Assembly (NCBI GenBank): GCA_030035585.1
Contig: CM057468.1
Coordinates: 51,580,145-51,644,144 of the forward strand
Length of the DNA stretch: 64,000 nt
Reading direction: 5' to 3'
Source of the DNA: Dugong dugon
Taxonomy: Eukaryota > Chordata > Mammalia > Sirenia > Dugongidae
Within the stretch, counting starts at the first letter, position 1. Every line of letters starts with the position of its first letter. This document shows, piece by piece, positions 45,754 to 56,284 of the stretch. Under the pieces are notes generated by a model. The model did no database searches. It was not told where the DNA came from and saw only the letters and a list, made by a program, of their open reading frames with translations. Position numbers and translations under genes: made by a program.

Positions 45754-45772
45754 GCATTGTGGGGGATGTAGT
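45754..45772 (-). promoter_or_regulatory. ZNF143/SIX5-type promoter element
   Basis: The minus strand reads ACTACATCCCCCACAATGC. It matches 15 of 19 positions of the well-known ACTACAATTCCCAGAATGC promoter motif bound by ZNF143/STAF and associated with SIX5. It is in the gene's sense orientation, about 230 bases upstream of the probable exon 1 donor, which is a usual place for this motif in CpG promoters. Confidence 0.7.
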
Positions 45773-45840
45773 CCCCGAATGCGGAAGAGGAGGCACGTGT
45801 TTCTAGCCGCTCTGCGCCTTCTCCTGGTCGAGACGACGCC

Positions 45841-45853
45841 GTTGCGTGGCAAC
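45841..45853. promoter_or_regulatory. X-box-like (RFX) palindrome
   Basis: GTTGCGTGGCAAC is a perfect 5-base inverted repeat (GTTGC/GCAAC) with a 3-base centre. It resembles the RFX-factor X-box (GTTGCC and GGCAAC half sites). It lies upstream of the gene within the CpG island. Binding is inferred, not shown. Confidence 0.45.
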
Positions 45854-46728
45854 CAGAGAGGGGCGCTCTTGTCCTTCTTCGGGATTGGAAGATGAGCTTG
45901 CGAGAGGCACACCGTCTGCGTTAACTCTGTGCAGGTGCTGAAGGGAGGGTGTGGGTGGCTTACTCCCCATCTTCCAGCAGTTAACCAAAAGTTGCTACGC
46001 TGTTCACTGACGGTGTTAGGCTTGGTAGCGATTTAAAAGTGTGCTACAGACAAGAATGCCCGTTATTGCCACTGAGGGTCCTTAGCCGGTAAGTAAGGCA
46101 AGAAAAACAAAAGGACTAAAGATTCAATAGGAAGAAACAAAACTGTCATTATTCACAGGTGATTTAATTATGTATGTTGCGAATCTAAAATTGTATTTTT
46201 AAAAATAAGTATGGATTGCTTAAAATATTATTTTATCTCTAGTAACCTTGTTAAACCCCCTTATTAACTAATAATTTATCTGTAGATTGTTTATTTGCCA
46301 CATACGTAATTATATGATCTGTGCATAATGACAATGTTAGAAAATTAAATTCTGAAAAAGATACCATTTACAATAGCTTCAAAAATAGTCTGAAGTACCT
46401 AGGAATAAATCAACCAAAGAAGTGCAAGACCTGTATGAAAAAAACATTGAAAGACATTGAAGATCTAAATAAATAAGAGCTATAACATGTTTGTGAATTG
46501 GAAAATTCAATGTTGAAAGATGTCAAGCCTCCTCAAGTTTATCTGTATATTTTAGTGCAATTCCAGACAAAACCTCAATAGGTTTGCGTGTGTGTGTGTG
46601 AAAAACGACAAGCTAATTTAAAATTTTATGGAACAGCAAACACTCATGAGGAAGAGGAAAGAAGGAAAAGGGTAGTAAGGGGGGCTTGTGCTACCAGATA
46701 TCAAGCTTTGATATAATAAGACAGTGTA

Positions 46729-46891
46729 AGGAGCCTGGGTGGAGCAAGCACTTTGTGATTGGTGACTCTGTTGAAGAAAGGCCTGGCGAACTATTCCATA
46801 AAGATTACAGCAAAGAAAACTCTGTGGAACCGTTCTACCCTGTAAGCTTGCCATGAGTTGAGCCGACCTGACTGGTAGCTAAGAACTACAA
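46729..46891 (+). mobile_element. AfroSINE, diverged long subtype
   Basis: AAGGAGCCTGGGTGGAGCAA, AAAGGCCTGGCGAACTATTC, AAAACTCTGTGGAACCGTTC and AGCCGACCTGACTGGTAGC follow the old subtype seen at 2519. Confidence 0.8.
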
Positions 46892-47133
46892 CAGAATAAG
46901 GCAGTGTGATATTGGATCAAGGATAGATGCATATCAATGGAATGGAATAGAGAGCCCAGAAAGTTCCACCCATGCATGGAAATTTGATTTATATTGTCAT
47001 GGTGGCAATGCAGAACAATGCCTAAAGAACAATTTTTAATAATTGGTGCTGGGACAAATGGCTTTCCATTTGTGAAAAATAAATGAAATTGGACTCCTCA
47101 CATCAGGCACAAAAGTCAATTCCAGGTGGATGG

Positions 47134-47265
47134 TGTTGTTGTATTTAGTTGCCATTGAGTCGATTATGACTCATGGTGACCCCACGTGTACAGAGTAGAA
47201 CTGCTCCATAGGGTTTTCAAGACTGTGACCTTCTGAAGCAGATCGCCAGGACTGTCTTCCAAGGC
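47134..47265 (-). mobile_element. AfroSINE, partial
   Basis: TTAGTTGCCATTGAGTCGAT, TCATGGTGACCCCACGTG and TGAAGCAGATCGCCAGGACT form the 3' two thirds, in reverse. The 5' head is missing. Confidence 0.88.
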
Positions 47266-47762
47266 ACTATCACATCATAACGTACACAAAAATCAATTCC
47301 AGGCAGATAATAGACATAAATTTGAAAGGCAAAACAATAAAGCTTTTAGATGATAATACAGGAGCATATATCTATGATTTCAAGAGTAGGGGACAGACTT
47401 TTTAAATGAATCCGAAAAGCACTAACTATAATGGAAAAACTGGTAAATTTGACTACATTACTATTAAGAACTTGGCTTCATCAAATGACATCATTAAAAG
47501 AGCTAAAAGACTAGCCTCAGAGTAAATATGATATTTGCAGCATGTATCCAGAATACATAAAGAACTAGAATTATAAGAAAAAAACTTGAACAGGCAATTC
47601 ACATACACAGTAAACATATGAGAACGTGTCAAGCTCAGGTGAAAACAGGGAAATTCAAACCACAATGAGAAAACGCTACACACCTACCAGAATGACTGAA
47701 ATGAAAAAGCCTGACAAGTGTTGGCTAGGAGTGGAGCAATGGGTATTCTCATACTTTGCTAT

Positions 47763-47960
47763 CCCCTCCCCCCGACACACCCAGTCACCTTCAAGTCAAT
47801 TCTAACTCATAGCAACCCTATAGGACAGAGTAGTACTGCCCCATGGGGTTTCCAGGGCTGTAATGTTTACGGAAGCAGACTGCCACATCTTCCTCCCACG
47901 GAGCAGCTGGTCAGTTCAAACCACCAACCTTTCGGTTCACAGTGCTATCGAGGGTCCTTC
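47763..47960 (-). mobile_element. AfroSINE, first of two at one site
   Basis: In reverse it reads CACCTTCAAGTCAATTCTAA, CAGAGTAGTACTGCCCCATG and CCAACCTTTCGGTTCACAGT, ending AGGGTCC. It is bounded by TACTTTGCTAT copies at 47752-47762 and 47961-47971. Confidence 0.92.
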
Positions 47961-47971
47961 TACTTTGCTAT

Positions 47972-48122
47972 AAAACCCGTCGCCATTGATTCAAACTCAT
48001 AGGGACCATATAGGACAGAGTAGAACTGCCCCACAGGGTTTCCAGGGAAGGGCTGGTGGATTTGAACTGACAACCTTTTGGTTAGCAGCCAAGCTATTAA
48101 CCACTGCACCAACAAGGCTCCA
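47972..48122 (-). mobile_element. AfroSINE, second of two at one site
   Basis: In reverse it reads AACCCGTCGCCATTGATTCA, AGAGTAGAACTGCCCCACAG and CAACCTTTTGGTTAGCAGCC, ending AAGGCTCC. It is bounded by TACTTTGCTAT at 47961-47971 and ACTTTGCTAT at 48123-48132. Confidence 0.93.
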
Positions 48123-48560
48123 ACTTTGCTATAGAGTGAATTAAAATAGACTTTGAAAAATTGTTTGGCCTTATCTACAAAAAAGTAGAACACAAACCCA
48201 TAGATGACCCACTGCCGGGTATATATACCCTTAAAAACGCATGCTCACATGCACCAGGATACACGTGCAAGAATGTTAGCAACAGCACTGTTTCTAATAG
48301 CTAAAGAACTAGAAATAACCAGTGTCCTCCATCAAAAATAAAATGGATAAATTGTAATATAGTTGTATAATGGAATAAAATATAACAAAATATGGATGAA
48401 TCTTAAAAACAATGCTAAGAAAAAAGTCACTCACAAAAGAACACTATATACTGTCATATTCCATTTTTTCTAAGCTTCAAAAGCAGGAAAAAATAAGCTG
48501 TTAAAACCACAAAGAAAATTGAAGAAGCGGTTACCATAAAAGTGATGTTAATGGCTACCT

Positions 48561-48685
48561 CTAAGAAGGAGTGAGCCCTAATAGGGAGAGAGTTGAGACT
48601 GGGAAGGGGCAATGGGGCTGAGATTCTACAGATCTTCTGTTTCTTGTGGTTACATTGTTGTGGGCTTTATAATAATTTGTAACAA
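48561..48685. other. Short unique or degraded L1 stretch
   Basis: No feature is supported. Confidence 0.4.
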
Positions 48686-48860
48686 TGGAAACCCTGGTGA
48701 TGTAGTGGTTAAGAGCTAAGGCTGCTAACCAAAAGGCTGGCAGTTTGAATCCAGCAGGTGCTCCTTGGAAACCCTATGGGACAGTTCTGCTCTGCCTTAT
48801 AGGGTCACTGAGAGATGGAGCTGACTTCATGGCAATGGGTTTGGGGTTTTTTTTTTTTGT
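48686..48860 (+). mobile_element. AfroSINE
   Basis: GGAAACCCTGGTGATGTAGT, GGTTAAGAGCTAAGGCTGCT, GGCAGTTTGAATCCAGCAGG, TTATAGGGTCACTGAGAGAT and a T-rich tail. It is complete. Confidence 0.93.
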
Positions 48861-48904
48861 ATATTTATCATTTATACATTTTCTGTGTATGTGTTATGTT
48901 TATC

Positions 48905-49045
48905 GATTTAAAAAAATAATAAAAGAGCGTAAGTCTGGAGTCAGATTGCATTTGTTTAAGTCTAGGCCTTATAACTTATTACCTTGGGCAAACACTTTAA
49001 CCTCTCTAAACTTCACTTTCTACACAGACAAATAAAAACATCCAC
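48905..49045 (+). repeat. MIR, 5' two thirds
   Basis: AAGTCTGGAGTCAGATTGCA, TATTACCTTGGGCAAACACT and TAACCTCTCTAAACTTCAC match sense MIR. Confidence 0.8.
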
Positions 49046-49177
49046 AGCAGAATGTGATATCTACTAAATGGAGAGAAAAGCACTTTTATCCAAATAGCAA
49101 AAGTCTTCATGGTAGGCTGGCACAAAGGGAAAGACAATACAGGTTATGTGCAAAACATGGGGTAATCTGTCTACAGA

Positions 49178-49494
49178 GTACCTGCAATATCCGATACAGA
49201 AGCCATTACCATTTGTGGCTTTTGAGGACTTGAAATGTGGCTAATCTGAACTGAGATGTGCTGTAAGTATAATATACACACTGAATTTTGATGATTTAGT
49301 TGAAAAAAAGAATGTAAAATATCTCTAATTTTTTAATATTGATTACATGTTAAAATGATAACATTTTGAATACATCTGGTTAAATAAAATATATTGTTAA
49401 AATTAATTTCACCTATTTTTACTCTTTTAGCATGCTATGAGAAAAAATAAAATTGCACACGTGGCTCATATGATATTTCTATTGGACAGTGCTG
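49178..49494. mobile_element. hAT-type non-autonomous DNA transposon
   Basis: The right end reads TTCTATTGGACAGTGCTG, the inverted form of the known CAGCGCTGTCCAATAGAA terminus. GAGGACTTGAAATGTGGCTA, GAGATGTGCTGTAAGTATAA and ATTAATTTCACCTATTTTTA match the interior. The left terminus is degraded. It belongs to the MER/Charlie-related class; I do not assert the exact family. Confidence 0.8.
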
Positions 49495-50597
49495 CCACAG
49501 AGACATGGTAAGAAAAATAACTGAAAAGATGGGACAGAACAAGAACTTGGAAGGCCTTAAGTGCCAAGCTAAAGAACTTCTACTTAATCTGAGGAGCCAT
49601 GCAAAGTTTTAAGATGGGGAGATGGTTACGTATTTGTCTATGAGACTCTATTTTGTTACCTAGTATTTGTGTTCGTATGTTATACCAATCTCCTATATTA
49701 GATATAACATCTCACTGTCCACTGTTTCTAGACACTGGTAGAAACTCAATAAATATATGGTGAATGAATAAATCTTCCTGCAGAAACCAGTACAGAAATC
49801 TCTGGTCACAATATTTATTTAATAAATGCTGTTTGACTCTGAAGAGGTGTCTCTGGCCAAAAGATTCATCTAATTCTGTTTTTAAGATTTCCTGTCACCT
49901 CCCCTCTATGCCACTTCTTGGTAGATAAATAGTAAATCAATTTGGAAGGCCCAAGTGATTATAATAATAATAATTGCTAGTATGATTTTTATTATTGTTT
50001 ATAGCTCTTTATAATTTAGAAACCATTTTCTTAAATATAGTGGAACGTATTGCCAAACTCCTCCCACTCATCTGCCAAAGAGAGATCTAGAATCAAAAGA
50101 ATGTTAGCTGCTGAAATATATTTAATCAAAGTTGAAGCCAGGTCTTCCTGGAATCAAAGAAAAAACCATAGGCAGCTTTAGTACCAGGCTCCAGATAGGA
50201 AAGTGCCAAATGTTTCTCAGCAATGTAATAAGGGAGAAGGCAAGGCTAATAATACCATGTTAGTTTTAAAAAAAGCCTTTTCAGGGGTTAATTGTGTTGT
50301 CTCTGAGGCAAAGAGTTAGCAACTGAACTGAGGAGAAGGAACTGAAATTGAAATGCCTACTTTCACCCTTATTTATGAGACAGTGTGACAGCTCAGGTCT
50401 GAAGTATTGCTCACATTTGCTGAAACCACGGAAAGAACTCAAGGCTAAACTGCTGAGGCTATGGTGGCTCTTTACTGAGGGGAGAGGTATTTTTCCTGAG
50501 AGTTTGAAGTGGGAGGAGAGTAGGAGGAAAAGACAGGTCACAAGTATGACACCATTGTTGGAAAGGTCTAAATCAGGAAGCACCTTCTACTGAGGTT
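49495..50597. other. Upstream flank, unique with an L2 3' end
   Basis: 49720-49775 is a sense L2 terminus (CTAGACACTGGTAGAAACTC, GAATGAATAAAT). The remainder shows no gene. Overlapping frames near 50281-50593 on both strands are not supported. Confidence 0.45.
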
Positions 50598-50990
50598 TGT
50601 CTCAGTTTCCTAGTGCTGCTCTAATAGAAATATCACAAGTGGATGACTTTAAAAAACATAAATTTATTTTCTCACAGTTCAGGGGGCTCAAAGTCCAAAT
50701 TTAGAGTGTGGCTTCTAGTGGGAGACCCTTCTTTGTCTGTTTCAGCCTCTGCTGTTACTTGTCCTTAAGTCAGTTCTGACTCATGGAGACCCCACGTGCG
50801 GAGTAGAACTGCTGTCTAGACTTTTCAAGGCTGTGATCTTTCGGAAGCAGATCACCAGCCCACCCTACTCCGGTATGATCTCTAATTGACATAACAAAGA
50901 AAACCCTAGTTCCAAACAGGATTACGTTCACAGGCATAGGGGTTAGGATTCTAACACATATTTTTAGAAGACACTATTCAATCCATAATA
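50598..50990 (-). mobile_element. LTR (MaLR-like), split by an AfroSINE piece
   Basis: It begins TGTCTCAGTTTCCTAGTGCT with an inverted polyadenylation signal (AAATTTATTTTCTCACAG), and ends GAAGACACTATTCAATCCAT. It has the same general layout as the 1561-2067 LTR but is more diverged. An AfroSINE scrap occupies about 50757-50862. Confidence 0.65.
50757..50862 (-). mobile_element. AfroSINE fragment within an LTR
   Basis: TACTTGTCCTTAAGTCAGTT, TCATGGAGACCCCACGTG and CGGAAGCAGATCACCAG match the reversed AfroSINE tail half. Confidence 0.82.
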
Positions 50991-52650
50991 GGCTGTCAGG
51001 GGTGGGCTCAAATTAACTGAATCTTTATTCTTCCTACGTCATGATATGCTTCTGAGATTTGCCTGACCCTTCAGTGGACAGTTGTATTTTTCCGCATAAT
51101 GATCTAAAAGGTTTGGTCTGGAGGAGTCTGACAGGCTAGGGAAGGAATAGGCCTGGCCTGCCCCTCTTCTTTGAGGTTTGGAGATGCGAGAAGGGCCTGC
51201 TAACCACAGGAAAACCCTGTAATCAAAAGCATAATAAGGAATTTAGGCCAAGATAAGTATTTTAATTCCCTGAACCTTAAGCTGGGAACTCATCATACAT
51301 AGCTCACCGCAGTTCAAATTTAGGGCTCCCTTATAGAAAGCAGATTTTATTCATCAAAACTCGCAGACATGTTAAATTGCAAAATACAAAGATGAACATT
51401 GGAATTATCAAGATCATAATGACCTTGATATTTTATAGCAGACTCGAGGTCATGCTCACACACACTCAGTGGTTTGGATTTTAACCAAACAGAAGGCACA
51501 AATATGCATCTTTTCTTCTTAACATGCCTAATTCCAAAAATTGCCTGTATTGAGTTCGCTATTATAAAATTCAGAGTAATTACACTGTGTAAAGTAAATT
51601 AAGTGATGAATGCCATTGCATTCAAAATTCATTCCATTTAAGGAGCTACATTTAGAAATTAAAGCCTCTAAATACTCTAGATAAAGTGGATTCGGTTTTT
51701 AGTAACTGTTTGATAAACTCCAAGGATTAAGTCACTTTACTTATGTCTTAGTTTACTCATTTATAAAAAACTTTATAGGTACCTCTCTACTTACTATTTC
51801 TCCAATAGATTACGAGATCTAATCAATCAAGACTTATGACAATGAGAATTTAGAGAAAAGATGTTAAAACAGTACAGTTGTATTAATATTTTGGTCTAAT
51901 TATTACCCAACTTTATTGCATTTTATTTTTACAATCCCAAGAGCTTTGTCTGTCATATGTTCCACTTAAACATGTTCTATAAAATTCACATATTCCAATA
52001 CACTCCCCAACTGTACACTACTCATCATCCCTGGAGCAGAACAGATACATGCAGCCTCAAAGTTCTAGGCCCTGTCAGATCCATCTTTTCCCACCCACTC
52101 CCTGTCAGCCTTCTCAGATTCCACAAAAAGTGAGAGGGAGGGAAAGAAGAGAAAGACTGACAGGCATTAACTACACTGTCTCTGCATTTTCTGCCTCCCT
52201 GCTCCTCTGGCTGATGATAACAAACAGAGCACACCCTCTCAGATAGCATACAGATACTTGCATCCATCCAACCACCGGCAAGTATTTATGGAGCACCAAC
52301 TGCCTGGCTTTCTGCCTGGTGCCTTGAGGAATGCACAGCAAGCACAAAACAAGCCCACGATTAATGATTTTACAATGAGTTTGGGAGAATAAGCCCAATA
52401 AGGACAGCAATTAATGTGCAATACATATTACTAAATGATATGGTATCAGTGATAAGCACTATAGGAATTCAGGGTGATACAATGCTTATAATGCGCTTTA
52501 GTCAGAACAAGTAGTGGATAGCTGAAGTCCAGTTACAAAAGGACATTGTTAATTTTTGAAATCCTATTTTTCTGATAACATGACTATTGGGAACTCATGA
52601 TCAAAATGTTCTGTACAGTTATAGAAACTATAGAATCTATAGAAACAACA
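50991..52650. other. Upstream flank, unique
   Basis: No element or gene is recognised in about 1.6 kb. Open frames on both strands at 52025-52421 overlap each other and lack family resemblance. Confidence 0.45.
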
Positions 52651-53045
52651 CAGGGGTTGACACTGTTTCACCTTTCAAAGGATTTTTGCATTACCCTCTC
52701 TAATTGTTACAACACCCTGAGAGGTACATGATGTTGTTGTGTGACCTCAAGTCGATTCCAACTCATAGCAACCCTATAGGACAGAGCAGAACCGCCCATA
52801 GGGCTTCCAAAGGTGAAATCTTTACAGAAGCAGACTGCCACAGCTGTCTCCCTCGGCTGGTGGGTTCGAACTGCCCACCTCTTGGTTAGCAGCTGAGCAC
52901 TTAACCACTGTGTCACCGAGCTCCTTGAGGGGTACATAAAAAAGATATTATTATCTCGGTTTTGTTGAGGAAACTATGAGAGTGATGACTTGCCCAAAAA
53001 GACAACCTGTAGTTGATAGAGGCAAGACTAGAAACTACGTCTCTC
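52651..53045 (-). repeat. Old SINE/MIR-like repeat, split by an AfroSINE
   Basis: ACAACACCCTGAGAGGTACA on the left, and TTATTATCTCGGTTTTGTTG with AGTGATGACTTGCCCAAAAA on the right, are MIR-like in reverse. GAGGTACAT and GAGGGGTACAT flank the inserted SINE. Confidence 0.65.
52731..52924 (-). mobile_element. AfroSINE
   Basis: In reverse it reads GACCTCAAGTCGATTCCAAC, TCATAGCAACCCTATAGGAC, AGAAGCAGACTGCCACAGC, TTGGTTAGCAGCTGAGCAC and GAGCTCC. It is complete. Confidence 0.93.
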
Positions 53046-53054
53046 TTACTCTGT

Positions 53055-53480
53055 CTTTAACACATTTTGTTTTTTAGAGCAGTTTTGAGTTTACAGAAAG
53101 TACAGAGAGTTCCCATAGACCCCCCATCACCTCTACGCACAGTTTCTCCTATTATTGACATCTTGAATAGTGTGGTATATTTGTTACAATTGATGAACCA
53201 ATACAGATTCATTAATACTAAGTCCATACTTTACATAGGGATCACTCTTTGTGTTGTACAGTCCTGTGAGTTTTGACAAATGCAAATTGTCTTATAACCA
53301 CCATTACAGTATCTTGCTGAATGGTTTCACTGTCCTTAAAATGTCCTGCAATTCACCACCCTCTCTCCCCATGAACCCCTGGCAAACAAAACTAGGTCTT
53401 TTTACGTCTCTCCTAGGGCTCTACTCTGGCAATAATAGTACCAATCTGTTGTATGGATGCTTGTGAAATGGGATGGATAA
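53055..53480 (-). repeat. L1M-type 3' UTR fragment
   Basis: TTTAGAGCAGTTTTGAGTTT, GTACAGAGAGTTCCCATAGA, GGTATATTTGTTACAATTGA and CTTTGTGTTGTACAGTCCTG belong to a frequent old L1 3' UTR in reverse. Confidence 0.65.
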
Positions 53481-53611
53481 AAAAGAGGCCATTTCTCTCC
53501 CTTTTCCTGTGTATGTGGTCAACCACAAGAATGTCAGCTACAAGAGATCAGGGACTTTAATCTTCTTTCCTACAGTTTCCCAGCCCCTAGACTGGGGCCT
53601 GCTTCATATTG

Positions 53612-53814
53612 TCATTGTTAGTTGCCGTCAAGTCAATTCCGACTCAGGGTGACCCCATGTGTATCAGAATAGAACTGTGCTCCATAGAGTTTTTAATGCT
53701 GGACCTTTCAGAAGCAGATTGCCAGGCCTGTCTTCTGAGGCAGCTCTGGGTGGGTTTTAACTGCCAGCCTTTCAGCTAGTATTCAAGTGCTTAACTGTGC
53801 CACCCAGGGGCTCC
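53612..53814 (-). mobile_element. AfroSINE
   Basis: In reverse it reads TTAGTTGCCGTCAAGTCAAT, CAGGGTGACCCCATGTGTAT, GAAGCAGATTGCCAGGCCTG and CCCAGGGGCTCC. A second CCCAGGGGGCTC follows at once, probably a short duplication. Confidence 0.92.
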
Positions 53815-54879
53815 CACCCAGGGGGCTCATGTTAGGTGTTCTCAGTAAACATTTGTTAAAGAAGTTACCCTACACAACATTTTGGGGAAAGTTTGAAGCA
53901 GTACAATGCTTTTCTATAACGTAGAATTTTTCCACACAATCTCTGTGTCATCAAAAGTGCTGATGATGCAGCATTTCTGTAAAAAATGTTTCCAGTCATC
54001 TCTGGGATTTTCTACCAAGATGCTGGCATCCATTCTTCAAGTCATTCTGATTAGCGATTACACTCAACATGTGTGATACTAGCAATGCATTTAACTCACT
54101 TGAAATGACGACAACCTGAACAGCTATGACCATGTTTGCAGGTAATTACACATATGGCATAACTGCCACCTGGCTAACAGTCATTGTAAGACACATCCTG
54201 ATTTCAGAGATGTTCACATGTGAAAAAAATGTGAGTCTTAGAATTTATGAAGTTATTAGAATGAATAAAATTCTAAGCGACTCAGAGAGGAGTTTGTTTA
54301 GGAGCTCAAACACTGCAATTTTATAAATCAAAAGGACAAAAAGCAATAGCTTTGACAGATGTTTGCAATGAATCATCTTTGTTGCTGTAAACTTGTAGAA
54401 AACTGTTAAAACCGTTACTGTAGTGAGTACTAAAAAGGAAGTCCTTTCAGAACTGCTGGGCCAAACTGATGTGCAGAGACGTTTTCACAGAATCCGAGAA
54501 CTGTAAGAAGGGACTGTAGAAGGGACCCATACAAGCTTGAATCCATCCATTCCACTTCATCTCTGACATCTACAGGTCATTCAGCCTTTTTTTCTTTTTT
54601 TTTTTTTAAACTCCTCCAGTGCTAGTAAGCTCATTACAGTACTTTCAAAGGAAGTTTATCTCATCTTAGGAAAACACTGACTGTCTGAAGTTCTTCTTCA
54701 TACTGAAAAGAAATCTTACTTCCTGTGTCATCCACCCCTTGGCCTCACCCAACTCTTTAGACCGCCTCCTAAAGTGTAATCACTCTCGATGCCCCCTCTG
54801 TGTCTTCTTTTTTCAAATATCCTTCTCTCTTGTGCTTTTCTTAGTGGCATCATTCACTTCGGTCAGGCTGTGCTCATTA
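53815..54879. other. Upstream flank, mostly unique
   Basis: 54480-54730 (CTGAAGTTCTTCTTCATACTG, ACTTCCTGTGTCATCCACCC) resembles an old mammal-wide repeat that I cannot name. A T-rich run lies at about 54587-54608. Confidence 0.4.
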
Positions 54880-55206
54880 CACCCACATTCAGTGCTACCT
54901 TTCCCATTACCAAAAATAACAAGTATCTATGATCTAGTAAGTGATTCCCTCTCCCTTCTGCACCCATCCCCAGTAATCCACCAACGAACACTGATCTCTG
55001 TGCATATATCTATTCTTGTCTTTTTATAAAAGTGAGATCATACAACACTGTGTCTCCTCTTTTCAAAGATCCATCATTATCTATTGCTATGTAACAAACC
55101 ACTCCAAAACTTGGTAATCTAAAACAACCATTCTATTTGCTTCAATTCTGAGCATCAACAGCATTTTTTGTAAAAAAAAAATCAAACATACAGAAATACA
55201 GATCAT
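54880..55206 (-). repeat. L1M-type 3' UTR scrap and possible LTR scrap
   Basis: 54960-55050 (TATAAAAGTGAGATCATACA) is old L1 3' UTR text in reverse. 55075-55145 (TATTGCTATGTAACAAACCA, CCAAAACTTGGTAATCTAAA) resembles the edge of an old LTR or other repeat. Confidence 0.5.
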
Positions 55207-55565
55207 ACACACACACACACACAAAGATCAGACTTACTGATCTGACAGACTGGAGAAACCCTGAGAGAATGGCCCCCGGACACCCTTATAGCTCAGTAAT
55301 GAAGTCACTCCTGAGGTTCACCCTTCAGCCAAAGATTAGACAGGCCCATAAAACAAAACTAGACTGAATGGGCACAGGAGCCCCGGGGCAGGGACCAGAA
55401 AGCAGGAGGGGACAGGACAGCTGGTAATGGGGAACCCAGGGTCAATAAGAGGAGAGTGTTGACATGTAGTGGGGTTGGCAACCAATGTTACAAAACAATA
55501 TGTGCATTAATTGTTTAATGAGAAATCAGTTTTCTCTGTAAACCTTCATCTAAAGTACAATAAAA
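55207..55565 (+). mobile_element. L1 3' end with a leading (AC)n
   Basis: After (AC)n at 55207-55223 come GATCAGACTTACTGATCTGA, CACTCCTGAGGTTCACCCTT, AGCAGGAGGGGACAGGACAG and CCTTCATCTAAAGTACAATA. It is a 5'-truncated copy of the same UTR as 21642-22370. Confidence 0.92.
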
Positions 55566-55887
55566 AGAAAAGAAATATAGAGCATAGAAAGTGAAAATCT
55601 CACATAATTTCATTCCATAAGACAACTGCTGTTAACACTTAAAAGTGTACATGTATTTTTAAGTCACTCAGGGGTATAGAATTTAGATGGTCATAGCCCT
55701 CAATTCATGGCTTCCTATTATTATTGGTCGGTGCAAGACTTCTCATTTGTTGTGTTATTTGCATTATTTATTCTTTCATCCCAATCCTACTCACCTCTCC
55801 CAAAAGGAAACTACTCCAGTGTACTTAATTATAGGTTCTTCAAATACTTTCCTACATTTATTTAGGTAAATAATATAGAGTACATAC

Positions 55888-56125
55888 TGTTTAAGACTCT
55901 AGAGCCAGACTTCCTGGGTTTGATCCAGCTGTATAACCCTGGGCAAGTTACTTAATGCCCATGCACCTCAGTTTCCTCATCTAAAACATGAAGAAAATAA
56001 TAGTACTTACATCAGAGGATGTTTTGAAGATTAAATGAGTTAATATCTGTTAGGTTCTTAGAACAGTGTACAGCATACAGTAGGTGCTGGGTAAGTATTA
56101 AATAAGCAAATGTCAAATAAATGCA
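55888..56125 (+). repeat. MIR, nearly complete
   Basis: ACTCTAGAGCCAGACTTCCT, CCCTGGGCAAGTTACTTAAT, CACCTCAGTTTCCTCATCTA, AGATTAAATGAGTTAATATC and TACAGTAGGTGCTGG are in MIR order. Confidence 0.92.
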
Positions 56126-56284
56126 TAGTATTGAAAAAAAAAATGGTGTTCTGTTTCTTCCTTATTTCTCCCAATATTATTTTTTTGAGCTCTATCTGCA
56201 TTTTGATATATAAATTTAACTACATGCCACATTTTACCTGTCCATCCCTTAATCAGACCTACCCTTAACATTTGTGAGGCCTAA

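Larger units (their letters stand above)
4995..45760 (-). other. CCDC126: CCDC126 gene locus (whole transcription unit, inferred)
   Basis: The unit has a CpG-island first exon ending at 45525, intron 1 (45524-25103), exon 2 (25102-24722), intron 2 (24721-6794) and a last exon from 6793 to about 4995. Both coding junctions are GT-AG: the exon 2 donor reads GTAAGATA and the exon 3 acceptor reads CCCTTAG. The joined coding sequence is 140 codons plus TAG. In human the gene lies between TRA2A and FAM221A; neither neighbour is visible here, which fits the large intergenic distances. The coding exons are certain. The 5' and 3' limits are inferred. Confidence 0.9.
45050..45900 (-). promoter_or_regulatory. 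CCDC126: CpG-island promoter of CCDC126
   Basis: This is the only strongly GC- and CpG-rich stretch in an otherwise AT-rich window, densest at 45.22-45.85 kb. It contains GC boxes (a GGGGCGGGG run near 45080 and GGGGCGGCCGCC near 45425), an ETS-like CGGAAG near 45782, a CACGTG E-box at 45794-45799, a ZNF143/SIX5-like site and an X-box-like palindrome. There is no TATA box. It is the typical form of a broadly expressed housekeeping promoter. Bidirectional activity is possible, but no plus-strand gene is evident. Confidence 0.85.
46048..48560 (+). mobile_element. Old L1M, ORF2 RT to 3' part, with four AfroSINE insertions
   Basis: AGACAAGAATGCCCGTTATT and CTGTCATTATTCACAGGTGA mark the RT domain. 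GAACAGAATTGAG-type text is diverged at 46900-47130 (ATCAATGGAATGGAATAGAG, AAGAACAATTTTTAATAATT). TCAAATGACATCATTAAAAG and AACCACAATGAGAAAACGCT mark the C-terminus; GGATACACGTGCAAGAATGT and ATGGATAAATTGTAATATAG follow. It has many stops and is inactive. Confidence 0.78.

Noticed and set aside
45230..45771. Several open frames of 95-159 codons on both strands in the CpG island
   Set aside because: High GC makes stops rare in all frames. The frames overlap each other on both strands and have no family resemblance.
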